DNA from: a virus
Strand: one strand, 5' to 3'
IMG/VR virus record: IMGVR_UViG_3300020469_000108
Location: 1-37,635 of that record
DNA: 37,635 nucleotides
Positions 4,741 through 13,071 of the stretch are shown here, piece by piece. Each line of letters begins with the position of its first letter. Position 1 is the first letter of the stretch. The position numbers were made by a program, and so were the translations under genes. The notes under the pieces are model-generated. The model did no database searches, was not told where the DNA came from, and saw only the letters and a list, made by a program, of their open reading frames with translations.

Positions 4741-7167
4741 ATGCCGAACAAATTGGAACAGAAAGAATTAAATAAAGACATGGAGACTTTGGGTCTCGGT
4801 CGTTATCGTTCCAGGAATGAATCAGCAAAGAACCGAGATGCAGAACTAGAAACAAAATATGGACAACGACTCATGCGAGCTGCACTACCGGCATACGCAC
4901 AGTCAATTCAAACCTGGTTAGAGAAAGTAAATTCTCAAAGATCAAAAGCCAGGTATCAAATAGATCTAAACGAGCTGCCGGAGAAACTGGTAGCTTTTGT
5001 TTCTATCAAAGCGATACTCGATTCCATTACCAAAAAGAAATCCCTGGCTTCAGTCAGTCATTATGTTGGTGCCAGGATCGAGGACGAATGTCGCTGCGTA
5101 TTTTTATTAGAGAACAACGAACAAAAAGGTGGTGGTATTCTATTAGGAGCCAAGCGGAGAAAAGGTAAGTCAGCTAAGCTCCGGCATATTAGATCCAGCA
5201 TGAAGAAGGAGTCCGGCAAGAAGCTAATGGATCCCTGGAACTCCTGGTCTCATCGAGACAAATTAAACTGTGGATTACACCTGGTAGAGTTGTTGCGTGT
5301 TAGCACAAATCTAATCGAGTATGTTTATATTACAGACAATAGGAGATCCAAAAGACCTACCAGGTATGTAACTGCAACTAAGGATACCCTGGAGTGGATT
5401 GAGGATTACAACACTAACCGAGAGCTCTTGGAACCCTTTTGGCTGCCAACAATTACACTACCGGATCCCTGGGTAAACTGCTGGGAAGGTGGATACGATA
5501 CGACAGATACATCGCTGCCTAGGCTGCCCTTTATAAAAACAAATAACATGAATTATCTGCGAGGGATCCAGGGTAAACTCCAGGAGCCGATGGACGCAGT
5601 GAACTTTATTCAACAAACACCCTGGGCAATAAATGATAAGGTATTAGATGTCATGAAACATTGCTGGGAGAACTCGATACCTATTGGAGATCTACCCAGC
5701 CGAGAGGACGAGTCATTACCTCCGGTGCCAACAGACTTTGAAACTAATCCAGCAGCCAATAAACTTTGGAGACAAATGGCAGCCAGGGTTTACAATCATC
5801 GAGCATCAACAATATCCAGGAGATTACTTGTAGCTAAGATCTTATATGTAGCGGACAAGCTCCAGGGTAATAGATTTTTTTATCCTTCCCAGGTAGATTT
5901 TAGAGGACGAGTCTACAACATCCCAGCGTTCCTGGGGATCCAGGGAGCCGATATGAGTAAAGGATTGCTGCACTTCGAAAGACCGATGCGGATCAAGAAT
6001 CATGAGCAAGCTCGGTGGCTCGCTATCCAGGGAGCAAACACCTGGGGAAATGATAAAGTTACCCTGGACGAACGAGTCGAGTGGGCATGTAAGTTTTCAA
6101 ACACTGCTGACCGGATAGCTTGCGATCCAACTAAGAACTTGGAGTGGACTGAAGCCGAGGATCCCTGGCAGTTTCTTGCCTGGTGCCTGGAGTGGGCAGA
6201 GTATGCTGCCACCGGTAAAGTTAAATCCAGGCTGCCGGTAAACATGGACGCATCGAACAATGGGGTTCAGATTCTTAGCATTCTCATGCGAGACTTTGAT
6301 GGTGGTGTTGCTACTAATGTAATGCCTACTGACTATCCTCATGATATTTACCAGGTATGCTGCGATCGTGTGTTGGAGTTACTTTTCGAGGATAGAGAAA
6401 AAGGAAACATCATTGCCGGTGATTGGATTTCATTTGGAGTAGATAGGAAATGCCTAAAGAGACCTTGCATGGTTTTCCCTTACTCCGGCACCTTCTATTC
6501 TTGCCGAGCTTATGTTGATGATTGGTACCAGGACAAGATCCGGAAGACTCAAAAGACAACACCATTTTCCGAGGATATGAGACATCGAGCCACCGGATAC
6601 CTTTCCAAGTTAGTTTGGAGAGCGATCAACGAGATCCTGGTAAGACCAAAAGAATGTATGACCTGGTTGCAGCATGTTGCTCATGCAGCATCTAAGAAAA
6701 AGAAACCACTACAATGGGTTACTCCTACTGGATTCCCAGTGCTCCAGGATTACCGGAAGACTCAGACTCAGAATGTAGCCAGCCATATCGATGGACAAGC
6801 TACCTGGGTAAAGTGGCATAAGGAGACATCGATGTTGGATCCGAGGCGTTGCAAGGCAGCAGTCTCGCCCAACCTGGTACACTCCCTGGATGCTTCTGCC
6901 CTGGCTAGAACTATTTGTAAATGCAGCGAACATTCAATCTATGATTATGCGATGGTACATGACTCGTATGGCACCCATAGCGTGAATGCTCCTATCATGG
7001 GAGAGATGCTGCGTGAAGCTTTCATTGAGATATTCTCTAAAGATCTGTTGCTGGACTTCAAACATCAAGTTGAAGCTCAGCTACCAGGAGTTACCCTGGA
7101 CGATCCTCCGGAGTATGGCTCGATGGATATAAACGAAATAAGAAAAAGTACTTATTTCTTCTGTTAA
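4741..7167 (+). CDS. T7-type single-subunit DNA-directed RNA polymerase
   Basis: An 808-residue polymerase (T7 gp1 is 883) that transcribes the middle and late phage genes. All catalytic motifs are present. Motif A is VDFRGRVY with D386 (T7 D537). Motif B is RKCLKRPCMVFPYSG with K573 and Y581 (T7 K631, Y639). Motif C is VHDSYGTH with H740 and D741 (T7 H811, D812). NLVHSLDASAL matches the conserved T7 NFVHSQDGS segment. Serine replaces the glycine after the motif B tyrosine. The start follows a 5-base gap after the small coiled-coil gene. The likely cognate promoters are the three GGACTAATATG elements at 12590, 15417 and 36056. Confidence 0.97.
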   Translation: MPNKLEQKELNKDMETLGLGRYRSRNESAKNRDAELETKYGQRLMRAALPAYAQSIQTWLEKVNSQRSKARYQIDLNELPEKLVAFVSIKAILDSITKKKSLASVSHYVGARIEDECRCVFLLENNEQKGGGILLGAKRRKGKSAKLRHIRSSMKKESGKKLMDPWNSWSHRDKLNCGLHLVELLRVSTNLIEYVYITDNRRSKRPTRYVTATKDTLEWIEDYNTNRELLEPFWLPTITLPDPWVNCWEGGYDTTDTSLPRLPFIKTNNMNYLRGIQGKLQEPMDAVNFIQQTPWAINDKVLDVMKHCWENSIPIGDLPSREDESLPPVPTDFETNPAANKLWRQMAARVYNHRASTISRRLLVAKILYVADKLQGNRFFYPSQVDFRGRVYNIPAFLGIQGADMSKGLLHFERPMRIKNHEQARWLAIQGANTWGNDKVTLDERVEWACKFSNTADRIACDPTKNLEWTEAEDPWQFLAWCLEWAEYAATGKVKSRLPVNMDASNNGVQILSILMRDFDGGVATNVMPTDYPHDIYQVCCDRVLELLFEDREKGNIIAGDWISFGVDRKCLKRPCMVFPYSGTFYSCRAYVDDWYQDKIRKTQKTTPFSEDMRHRATGYLSKLVWRAINEILVRPKECMTWLQHVAHAASKKKKPLQWVTPTGFPVLQDYRKTQTQNVASHIDGQATWVKWHKETSMLDPRRCKAAVSPNLVHSLDASALARTICKCSEHSIYDYAMVHDSYGTHSVNAPIMGEMLREAFIEIFSKDLLLDFKHQVEAQLPGVTLDDPPEYGSMDINEIRKSTYFFC

Positions 7168-7200
7168 ATATAAATCCATGAATGGAAAGGACATAACAAA

Positions 7201-7803
7201 ATGAACATAACAACACCAAAAGGCATCGCCTTCTACCCAAGATTAGCTACTCCGGATACGGAGTGGAACAAGGATGGAGTTTACTCTTGTAAGCTGCACC
7301 TTTCAGAAACTGATTACAAAGCTTTCGAGCTTCAAATCAACGAGATAGTAAACAAAGCTTACAAAGCTGAATGCGTAAAGCATGGCAAGGAGTCCATCAA
7401 GCTCTCCGATGTTAAGAAACCACTCAGAGTTACCGACAACGGAGACTTTGAGATTTTCGGAAAACAAGTCGCAGCTAAGGATACCAGGAAAGGAAGACTG
7501 GAGTTCAAAGTAAGTGCGTTTGACGCTAAAGGAAATAAACTAGAAGAGATGCCAAATGTAGGTAGTGGATCTACCCTCAAGATGGCTCTCGAAATCTACC
7601 CTTACTTCACTGAGTTGAATGGGTTTGGATATAGTCTTCGATTGAAGGCAGTTCAGATCTTAGATCTAGTAGAATATAATACTGGAGACGCTAACTCATT
7701 TGGATTCACCGCTGAGGAAGATGGATACCGAGGATCCGGAGAATCATTCAATGAGACATTCGAAAAAGAAGAACCCAAAAAAGACATCCAGGCACCCTTT
7801 TAG
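7201..7803 (+). CDS. Single-stranded DNA-binding protein (T7 gp2.5-like)
   Basis: A 200-residue protein with a strong ribosome binding site (GGAAAGGACATAACAAA then ATG). The OB-fold-like body (TPKGIAFYPRLATPDTEW... GYSLRLKAVQIL) matches the gp2.5-type protein of T7-like phages. The acidic tail ending in phenylalanine (FEKEEPKKDIQAPF) is the hallmark that lets gp2.5 contact DNA polymerase and helicase. It coats ssDNA at the fork and aids strand annealing. The 3' end overlaps the endonuclease I gene in another frame. Confidence 0.9.
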   Translation: MNITTPKGIAFYPRLATPDTEWNKDGVYSCKLHLSETDYKAFELQINEIVNKAYKAECVKHGKESIKLSDVKKPLRVTDNGDFEIFGKQVAAKDTRKGRLEFKVSAFDAKGNKLEEMPNVGSGSTLKMALEIYPYFTELNGFGYSLRLKAVQILDLVEYNTGDANSFGFTAEEDGYRGSGESFNETFEKEEPKKDIQAPF

Positions 7804-8143
7804 GAGTGGACTGGAAGCATACATTGCAGCCACCCTCACAAGGGGTGGTTGCTTATATGAATATGAAACACTAAGGCTACCTTATGAAAAAACACATCAC
7901 TATGTACCGGACTTCATCTTACCAAATGGAATCATCATCGAAGCGAAGGGTCGATGGCTTTCCTCAGATAGGACGAAGCATCTCCGAGTTCGTGAATCGC
8001 ATCCGCACCTGGATATACGATTTGCATTTCAACAACCGAACAACAAACTCTCCAAAAGATCCAAGACAACTTACTCCGACTGGTGTGAGAAGAATGGTTT
8101 CCTTTGGTGTGGTAAGGATATACCGGAAGAATGGCTGATTTAG
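7751..8143 (+). CDS. Endonuclease I, Holliday-junction resolvase (T7 gp3-like)
   Basis: With the start at ATG 7751 the protein has 130 residues (T7 gp3: 149). The catalytic set is intact: E22 (FRSGLE), D54 (VPDF), E64 and K66 (IIEAKG), equivalent to T7 E20, D55, E65 and K67. The end (KDIPEEWL) also matches T7 (KLIPAEWI). It cuts branched DNA, resolving junctions and helping degrade host DNA. I chose 7751 because GGAG lies 9 bases upstream. The frame is open to a TTG at 7700, and ATG 7721 is possible but badly spaced. The first 53 bases overlap the gp2.5-like gene. Confidence 0.93.
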   Translation: MRHSKKKNPKKTSRHPFRSGLEAYIAATLTRGGCLYEYETLRLPYEKTHHYVPDFILPNGIIIEAKGRWLSSDRTKHLRVRESHPHLDIRFAFQQPNNKLSKRSKTTYSDWCEKNGFLWCGKDIPEEWLI

Positions 8144-9714
8144 AGTCAGCACTTACGCATCAACCTTGCCCTTCGTGCGGAAGCAGCGATGCCCTGGTAG
8201 TTAATACCGATGGCAGCACTAAATGCTTTTCGTGTTCGTCATTTACACCCTCAACTGGAAAGACATTGAAAATTACACCACAAAAAACAAATACAATATT
8301 CATCGAAGGAGAGTTTATGGACATCCCTTCGAGAAAATTATCCAAAGAAACTTGTAAAAGGTTTGGATATTTTATTGGCAACCAAGCCGGTAAACCAGTC
8401 CATGTAGCAAACTACCGAAACATGGAAGGCGGTTTAGTTGCTCAGAAGTATAGATTCAAAGATAAAACTTTCAGCTGCGAAGGCAGCCCAGGGTTTTTCT
8501 TTGGGCAGCACTTATGTCCTAATGGAGGCAAGCAGCTGGTAATCACTGAAGGCGAGATAGATTGCTTGAGTGTTTCCCAGGTATTCGAAGGTAAGTGGCA
8601 TGTTGTGTCGCTGCCCTCCGGTGCTCAGTCTGCTAAGAGTGCTTTTAGGAAACACTTCGAATGGCTCAATAGTTTCGATAAAGTCGTGCTGATGTTTGAT
8701 AGCGATGACCAGGGACAAAAAGCTATTGAAGAAGTGGCTCACATATTGCCAGCCGGTAAGACCAGGGTTGCTAAGATCCCAGCTAAGGATCCGAATGAAA
8801 TGCTCCTGGACGGAAAGGGTAAAGAGATTGTTTATTCAATATATAACTCTCAGCCCTGGACTCCGGATGATATTGTTTGTGGATCCAACTTGTATGATCG
8901 ACTCCTGGAGATAAAGAACATTGAATCCATTCCTTACCCATACACTGGTTTGAATGAGAAAACCAGGGGTATTCGTAAATCCGAGATTGTAACTTTTGCT
9001 GCCGGATCCGGTATAGGTAAGAGTCAGATCTGCCGAGTGATTGCTCACCATATATTAACAACAACAGAAAAGAAAGTTGGATACATTGCCCTGGAGGAAA
9101 GCCTGGAGAGAACTGCCCAGGGTATCCTAAGTATCGAGATGAACAAGCAGCTTCACCTGGAGCCCTTTGAATACTCAGATGAGTTCGGAGCTGCTTTCGA
9201 AAAGACGCTAGGATCCGGAAGGTTCTTTCTGTATGATCACTGGGGCAGCACAAGTTCGGAGAATCTCCTGGGAAGGATCCGATACATGGCTAAAGTCCTG
9301 GATGTTGAGTATGTTGTTCTTGATCACTTGTCTATTGTCGTTTCCGGAATCGGAGATGGTAATGAGAGAAGAATGATAGACAACACGATGACGAAGCTCC
9401 GCAGCTTAGTTGAAGAAACTAAGATTGGATTGATCCTGGTTTCTCATTTGAAGAGACCGGAAGGTCGAGGACACGAAGAAGGAGCAGTGACAAGCTTAGC
9501 TCAGCTCCGAGGATCAGCCGGCATTGCCCAGCTATCAGACCTCGTTATCGGACTAGAACGAAACCAGCAAGACAACGAGAACATGAACCAAACTGTTGTC
9601 CGAGTTTTAAAGAACCGCTTTAGTGGCGAGACCGGAATAGCTTGTGCTCTCCGTTTTTGCCAGGATACTGGAGCATTAAATGAATACACACTAACCACAG
9701 AAAACCCATTCTAA
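8131..9714 (+). CDS. DNA primase-helicase (T7 gp4-like)
   Basis: A bifunctional 527-residue replicative enzyme. The N-terminal zinc finger uses C13, C16, C32 and C35 for recognition of the priming site. The TOPRIM primase domain shows ITEGEIDCLS and MFDSDDQGQKA, the acidic metal-binding residues. The C-terminal RecA-like helicase has Walker A GSGIGKS with K297, then EESLERTAQG and the Walker B segment VVLDHLSIV. As in T7, it should form a hexamer that unwinds DNA and primes lagging-strand synthesis with the phage DNA polymerase. It overlaps endonuclease I by 13 bases and abuts the polymerase (ATG within CTAATG). Confidence 0.97.
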   Translation: MADLESALTHQPCPSCGSSDALVVNTDGSTKCFSCSSFTPSTGKTLKITPQKTNTIFIEGEFMDIPSRKLSKETCKRFGYFIGNQAGKPVHVANYRNMEGGLVAQKYRFKDKTFSCEGSPGFFFGQHLCPNGGKQLVITEGEIDCLSVSQVFEGKWHVVSLPSGAQSAKSAFRKHFEWLNSFDKVVLMFDSDDQGQKAIEEVAHILPAGKTRVAKIPAKDPNEMLLDGKGKEIVYSIYNSQPWTPDDIVCGSNLYDRLLEIKNIESIPYPYTGLNEKTRGIRKSEIVTFAAGSGIGKSQICRVIAHHILTTTEKKVGYIALEESLERTAQGILSIEMNKQLHLEPFEYSDEFGAAFEKTLGSGRFFLYDHWGSTSSENLLGRIRYMAKVLDVEYVVLDHLSIVVSGIGDGNERRMIDNTMTKLRSLVEETKIGLILVSHLKRPEGRGHEEGAVTSLAQLRGSAGIAQLSDLVIGLERNQQDNENMNQTVVRVLKNRFSGETGIACALRFCQDTGALNEYTLTTENPF

Positions 9715-11516
9715 TGAATATGACTAATACATTTTTCGCAGATATAGAAACTAACGCCATCGAGGATTGGAGCACTTTAGAGGATCTTGAAACCATCCAC
9801 TGTATTTGTGCTCTTGACCAGGATGAAAAAGAATACCGATGGAGCACTGATGCTGGAAACATCGATGAAGGGATCCAGGCTTTAACCAACTGTGAGAACC
9901 TGGTGTTCCATAATGGCGTAAGCTTTGATTACCCAGCTCTCGCAAAACATACTGGGTTCCGACATAACAATGTTGCAGATACCCTGGTAATGAGTCGCTG
10001 CATTTATCCGGATCTAAAAAGAGATGACCATCGAGCTGGTAGAAATACAAAGATCGTAGGCAGCCATAGTCTCAAAGCCTGGGGAGAAAGACTAGGGTTT
10101 CACAAAGGAGACTTTGGAGAGGATACTGACTGGTCAACCTGGTCAATCGAGATGGAAGACTACTGCCTCCAGGACTGCCGAGTTACTAAGAAGCTATTCG
10201 ATCATCTCATATCTAAGGAGCCCTCTAAGAATATGTTATCCCTGGAACACCGGTTCGCTAGTCTCATGAGAAGACAAGAGTTCTATGGGTTTCCTTTTAA
10301 TGTTGATGCTGCTGAAAAACTAGCAGCGGATCTATGTGTAAAAAGAGTAGAGCTCAGAGACAGACTTGAGAAAGTATTCGAACCGACAGTAGTTCCTATG
10401 AAATCCTTTTGGTATGTTAACGCTGCCGGAGATAAGTTTCCATCAAAGAAAGCTATGAAGGAAGTAGGATACAAGGATGATCAGATCCGCAAGGGAGAAA
10501 GAAAAACAAAAACAATACCCTTTAATCCTGGATCCAGGGATCAGATCTCCGAGAGACTTATGGCTAAAGGCTGGAAACCAGCAGCTTATGAAGGTAAGAG
10601 ACCGCAGATAAACGAAGGAGTTCTAAAGCAGATTGGATCCGAGGAGTCCGAAGCTCTCCTGGAATACCTAACAGTTCAGAAGAGACTTGGACAACTAGCC
10701 GAAGGTAAGCAAGCCTGGCTCTCCCTGGAAAAGAAGGGAAAGATTCATGGACAAGTCTTAACTAACGGAACAATTAGTGGAAGAGCTAGTCATAGAAATC
10801 CCAATGTTGCCCAGGTGCCAGGTGTTGGATCACCCTATGGAGCAGAGTGTCGTGCTTTATTCACTCCCCTGGAAGGCAGCGTCCTGGTAGGAGCTGATGC
10901 TTCCGGACTAGAGCTCCGGTGTTTAGCTCATTACCTGGCAGCCTTCGATGGTGGACGCTATGCTGAGATTGTTGTTGATGGAGATATTCATACTGCAAAT
11001 CAGAAAGCTGCCGGATTAGAGGAAAGATCCCAGGCAAAGACTATGGCGTATGCCCTAATCTATGGTGCCGGAAATGAGAAACTAGGTCAGATTATTGGTG
11101 GTGGATCTAAAGCCGGTAAAGCTTTGAGGGAAAAATTCATCAACAATACTCCAGGTATTAAGAAACTGTTCGATGCGGTAGATAACGCAGTCAAGACCAG
11201 GGGTTCCCTGGTAGGACTGGATGGTCGCATTCTACCATGCAGATCTCCACACTCCGCTTTGAATCTCCTTTTACAGAGTGCCGGTGCGGTAATAATGAAG
11301 ATGACCAGTATCCAATTCAACGAGTTAGCGAGACATCCACACACACTGCATGCTCATGTACACGATGAGATTCAGTTCAGCTGCCGAGAAGAACATGCTG
11401 AAGAGTTAGGAAATACATTTATTGAAGCTATAAAAACAACTGAAAAGATCCTGGGATTTCACTGCCCACTTGATGGTGAGTTTAAGATCGGATCCAACTG
11501 GAAGGAAACCCACTAA
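9714..11516 (+). CDS. Family A DNA polymerase with 3'-5' exonuclease
   Basis: A 600-residue T7 gp5-type replicative polymerase. The exonuclease domain has D10 and E12 (ADIETN), NGVSFDYPAL and the YCLQDCRVT motif. The polymerase domain has motif A GADASGLELR (D395), motif B RSQAKTMAYALIYGAG and motif C HVHDEIQF (D551, E552). All catalytic residues are present, so proofreading and synthesis are both expected. It is shorter than T7 gp5 (704), and whether it uses host thioredoxin as processivity factor cannot be judged here. This gene is a good example of the CCWGG bias, with 23 CCAGG/CCTGG words by hand count. Confidence 0.97.
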   Translation: MNMTNTFFADIETNAIEDWSTLEDLETIHCICALDQDEKEYRWSTDAGNIDEGIQALTNCENLVFHNGVSFDYPALAKHTGFRHNNVADTLVMSRCIYPDLKRDDHRAGRNTKIVGSHSLKAWGERLGFHKGDFGEDTDWSTWSIEMEDYCLQDCRVTKKLFDHLISKEPSKNMLSLEHRFASLMRRQEFYGFPFNVDAAEKLAADLCVKRVELRDRLEKVFEPTVVPMKSFWYVNAAGDKFPSKKAMKEVGYKDDQIRKGERKTKTIPFNPGSRDQISERLMAKGWKPAAYEGKRPQINEGVLKQIGSEESEALLEYLTVQKRLGQLAEGKQAWLSLEKKGKIHGQVLTNGTISGRASHRNPNVAQVPGVGSPYGAECRALFTPLEGSVLVGADASGLELRCLAHYLAAFDGGRYAEIVVDGDIHTANQKAAGLEERSQAKTMAYALIYGAGNEKLGQIIGGGSKAGKALREKFINNTPGIKKLFDAVDNAVKTRGSLVGLDGRILPCRSPHSALNLLLQSAGAVIMKMTSIQFNELARHPHTLHAHVHDEIQFSCREEHAEELGNTFIEAIKTTEKILGFHCPLDGEFKIGSNWKETH

Positions 11517-12247
11517 TGAAACTTATAATCGACGGAGATATGATTGCTTACCGAGCAGCGTTCGGTAGTGAACATGAAATTAAATGGGATGATGATGTCT
11601 TTACATTACATCTCAACATGCACGAAGCCCTGGATAGAGTAGATTCTATCATCGAGGCATCGTTGAAGAAACTAGGAGCTAAGGAATATGTTACTGTTTT
11701 TTCTGATAAAAAGAACTTTAGGCATGACCTGGATCCCAGCTACAAAGCTAATCGTAAGGATCGCAGAAAGCCCCTGGGTCTATCAACTGTAATAGATCAG
11801 ATGTTCTTGTTTTGGAATGGCATGAAAATCAACAACCTGGAAGCTGATGATGTTATTGGTATTCTATGCAGCAAGCATAAGGATCACATCGCAGTATCCG
11901 GAGACAAGGATTTCCACACTATACCTGGTAAGTTCTACAACTTTCTGAAAGACGAGATGTATGATACAACAGTAGATGAAGCGAATAAGTTCCATCTAAT
12001 CCAAACATTGGCTGGCGATACTGCCGATGGTTATCCTGGGGTTAAAGGCGTAGGCATGAAGACTGCGGAAAAACTCCTGGACAAAGAAGGTTATACCTGG
12101 GATGCAGTAGTTAAGATCTACGAGTCTAAAGGTATGACGGAAGACGCTGCCCTGGTAACTGCAAGACTTGCTTATATATTGAGGCACCAGGACTTTAACC
12201 TTAAAACTAAAAAGATGAAATCATTATGGAAACCAACGACAACTTAG
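11516..12247 (+). CDS. 5'-3' exonuclease (T7 gp6-like, FEN/PIN fold)
   Basis: A 243-residue nuclease. IIDGDMIAYRAA at the N-terminus, LEADDVIGIL and AVSGDKDFHTIPG supply the acidic metal ligands. LAGDTADGYPGVKGVGMKTAEKLL is the helix-hairpin-helix segment typical of phage 5'-3' exonucleases. It removes RNA primers and degrades host DNA. The start overlaps the polymerase stop (TAATG), and the end overlaps the next gene by 22 bases. Confidence 0.95.
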   Translation: MKLIIDGDMIAYRAAFGSEHEIKWDDDVFTLHLNMHEALDRVDSIIEASLKKLGAKEYVTVFSDKKNFRHDLDPSYKANRKDRRKPLGLSTVIDQMFLFWNGMKINNLEADDVIGILCSKHKDHIAVSGDKDFHTIPGKFYNFLKDEMYDTTVDEANKFHLIQTLAGDTADGYPGVKGVGMKTAEKLLDKEGYTWDAVVKIYESKGMTEDAALVTARLAYILRHQDFNLKTKKMKSLWKPTTT

Positions 12248-12585
12248 ATTTACCGGATACCGGAGAGAGAACCCAGTTTGACACTGGTGCGGTTAGAGAC
12301 GCAATGGAGGGCAAAGGTCTTCCATCGCTGCTGCCGATAGACGCTATGCGAGCAGCTAGTAAACGATTCGAAGCTGGAGCTTTGAAGTATGGGAGAAACA
12401 ACTGGCAAAAGGGGATCCCACTCTCCAGGTATGTTGATGCTCTTTACCGGCACCTATGGGCATACATGGAAGGAGAAGACTCCGAGGATCATGGTGGTGC
12501 TATCGTATGGAATGCAATGTGCCTGGTTCAAACCCAGGAGTGGATTAAACAAGGGAAACTCTCAGATGAACTGGATGATCTCTAA
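12226..12585 (+). CDS. dATP/dGTP diphosphohydrolase N-terminal domain-like protein
   Basis: A 119-residue protein. FDTGAVRDAMEGKGLPSLLP followed by AASKRFEAGALKYGRNNWQKG, LSRYVDALYRHLWAY and GEDSEDHGG..WNAMCLVQ matches the phage family recalled as DUF5664 or dATP/dGTP diphosphohydrolase N-terminal domain. Conserved acidic and histidine residues are consistent with an all-alpha nucleotide pyrophosphatase fold. It probably adjusts nucleotide pools during replication. There are no purine-modification genes that would make it part of a Z-genome pathway. The family match is from memory of the pattern. Confidence 0.75.
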   Translation: METNDNLDLPDTGERTQFDTGAVRDAMEGKGLPSLLPIDAMRAASKRFEAGALKYGRNNWQKGIPLSRYVDALYRHLWAYMEGEDSEDHGGAIVWNAMCLVQTQEWIKQGKLSDELDDL

Positions 12586-12589
12586 CTTC

Positions 12590-12602
12590 GGACTAATATG
12601 AG
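12590..12602 (+). promoter_or_regulatory. Phage RNA polymerase promoter candidate 1 (GGACTAATATG)
   Basis: GGACTAATATGAG lies in the 17-bp gap after the nucleotide hydrolase, ahead of the virion gene block. The 11-mer GGACTAATATG recurs at 15417 and 36056, also intergenic and on the + strand. It resembles the T7 promoter core GACTCACTATAGGG in position of GACT, TATR and following purines. The upstream TAACTTC matches TAATTTA at the second site. It probably drives the gp7.3-like, portal and scaffold genes. Confidence 0.6.
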
Positions 12603-12803
12603 ATGAGCACTGCTGATAACGATAGAGTTCCCCCAATATCTCCGGCTATAATTGAATACCTGGAGCGTATCTTTCCGATGAAAGACTACGATAAATATGA
12701 GGATCAGAGTGATATTCGCTTTTATAGTGGATGTCGCCATGTTGTTAATTTTGTTCGATCTCAATTTGAACAACAAAACGAAACAATAATAGATAAGGAA
12801 TAA
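12603..12803 (+). CDS. Hypothetical protein, 66 aa
   Basis: A 66-residue ORF just downstream of the promoter-like element. It begins MSTADNDRVPPISPAIIEYLERIFPMKDYD and continues in a helix with C and H (SGCRHVVNFVRSQFEQQ). T7 has small virion-associated genes in this interval (6.5 to 7), but I see no sequence that identifies one. Function unknown. Confidence 0.6.
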   Translation: MSTADNDRVPPISPAIIEYLERIFPMKDYDKYEDQSDIRFYSGCRHVVNFVRSQFEQQNETIIDKE

Positions 12804-12810
12804 TAATATT

Positions 12811-13041
12811 ATGTGTATGAGCGTAAAAGCACCCAGGATACCACCACCTCCTCCTCCTCCAGTATATGCACCGCCCCCAGCTCCAACAGAGCGAGCTAAG
12901 CGGACTATCAACCCTAGGCTAAAGCGTAGGGCGATGGCTAGAAAGTCCGGAGGGTCAAGAGGTCTACGGATCAAGAGAGGTCAGAACTCCACTACTCTTA
13001 ATGTAGGTGGACAGACCACTGGCTCTAGTCTTAATGCTTAA
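12811..13041 (+). CDS. Small proline-rich virion protein, T7 gp7.3-like
   Basis: A 76-residue protein with MCMSV at the N-terminus, a run of prolines (IPPPPPPPVYAPPPAP, about residues 10-25) and a basic, glycine-rich end (RRAMARKSGGSRGLRIK, then GGQTTGSSLNA). T7 gp7.3, in the same place before the portal gene, also ends in a basic RKxARxGxKSL and Gly/Ser-rich tail, and it is a virion protein involved in tail assembly and ejection. This assignment rests on position and tail composition, not on strong similarity. Confidence 0.6.
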   Translation: MCMSVKAPRIPPPPPPPVYAPPPAPTERAKRTINPRLKRRAMARKSGGSRGLRIKRGQNSTTLNVGGQTTGSSLNA

Positions 13042-13071
13042 AGTTAAGCGATCTATAAGTAGGATTTAAAC

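Noticed and set aside
7700-7750. TTG start for endonuclease I
   Set aside because: ATG 7751 has GGAG nine bases upstream and gives a protein whose catalytic residues are at nearly the same positions as in T7 gp3.
12582-12974. 130-aa minus-strand ORF opposite the gp7.3-like gene
   Set aside because: Its glycine run is the complement of the proline codons on the + strand. No minus-strand ribosome binding site or promoter is seen, and all convincing genes are on the + strand.
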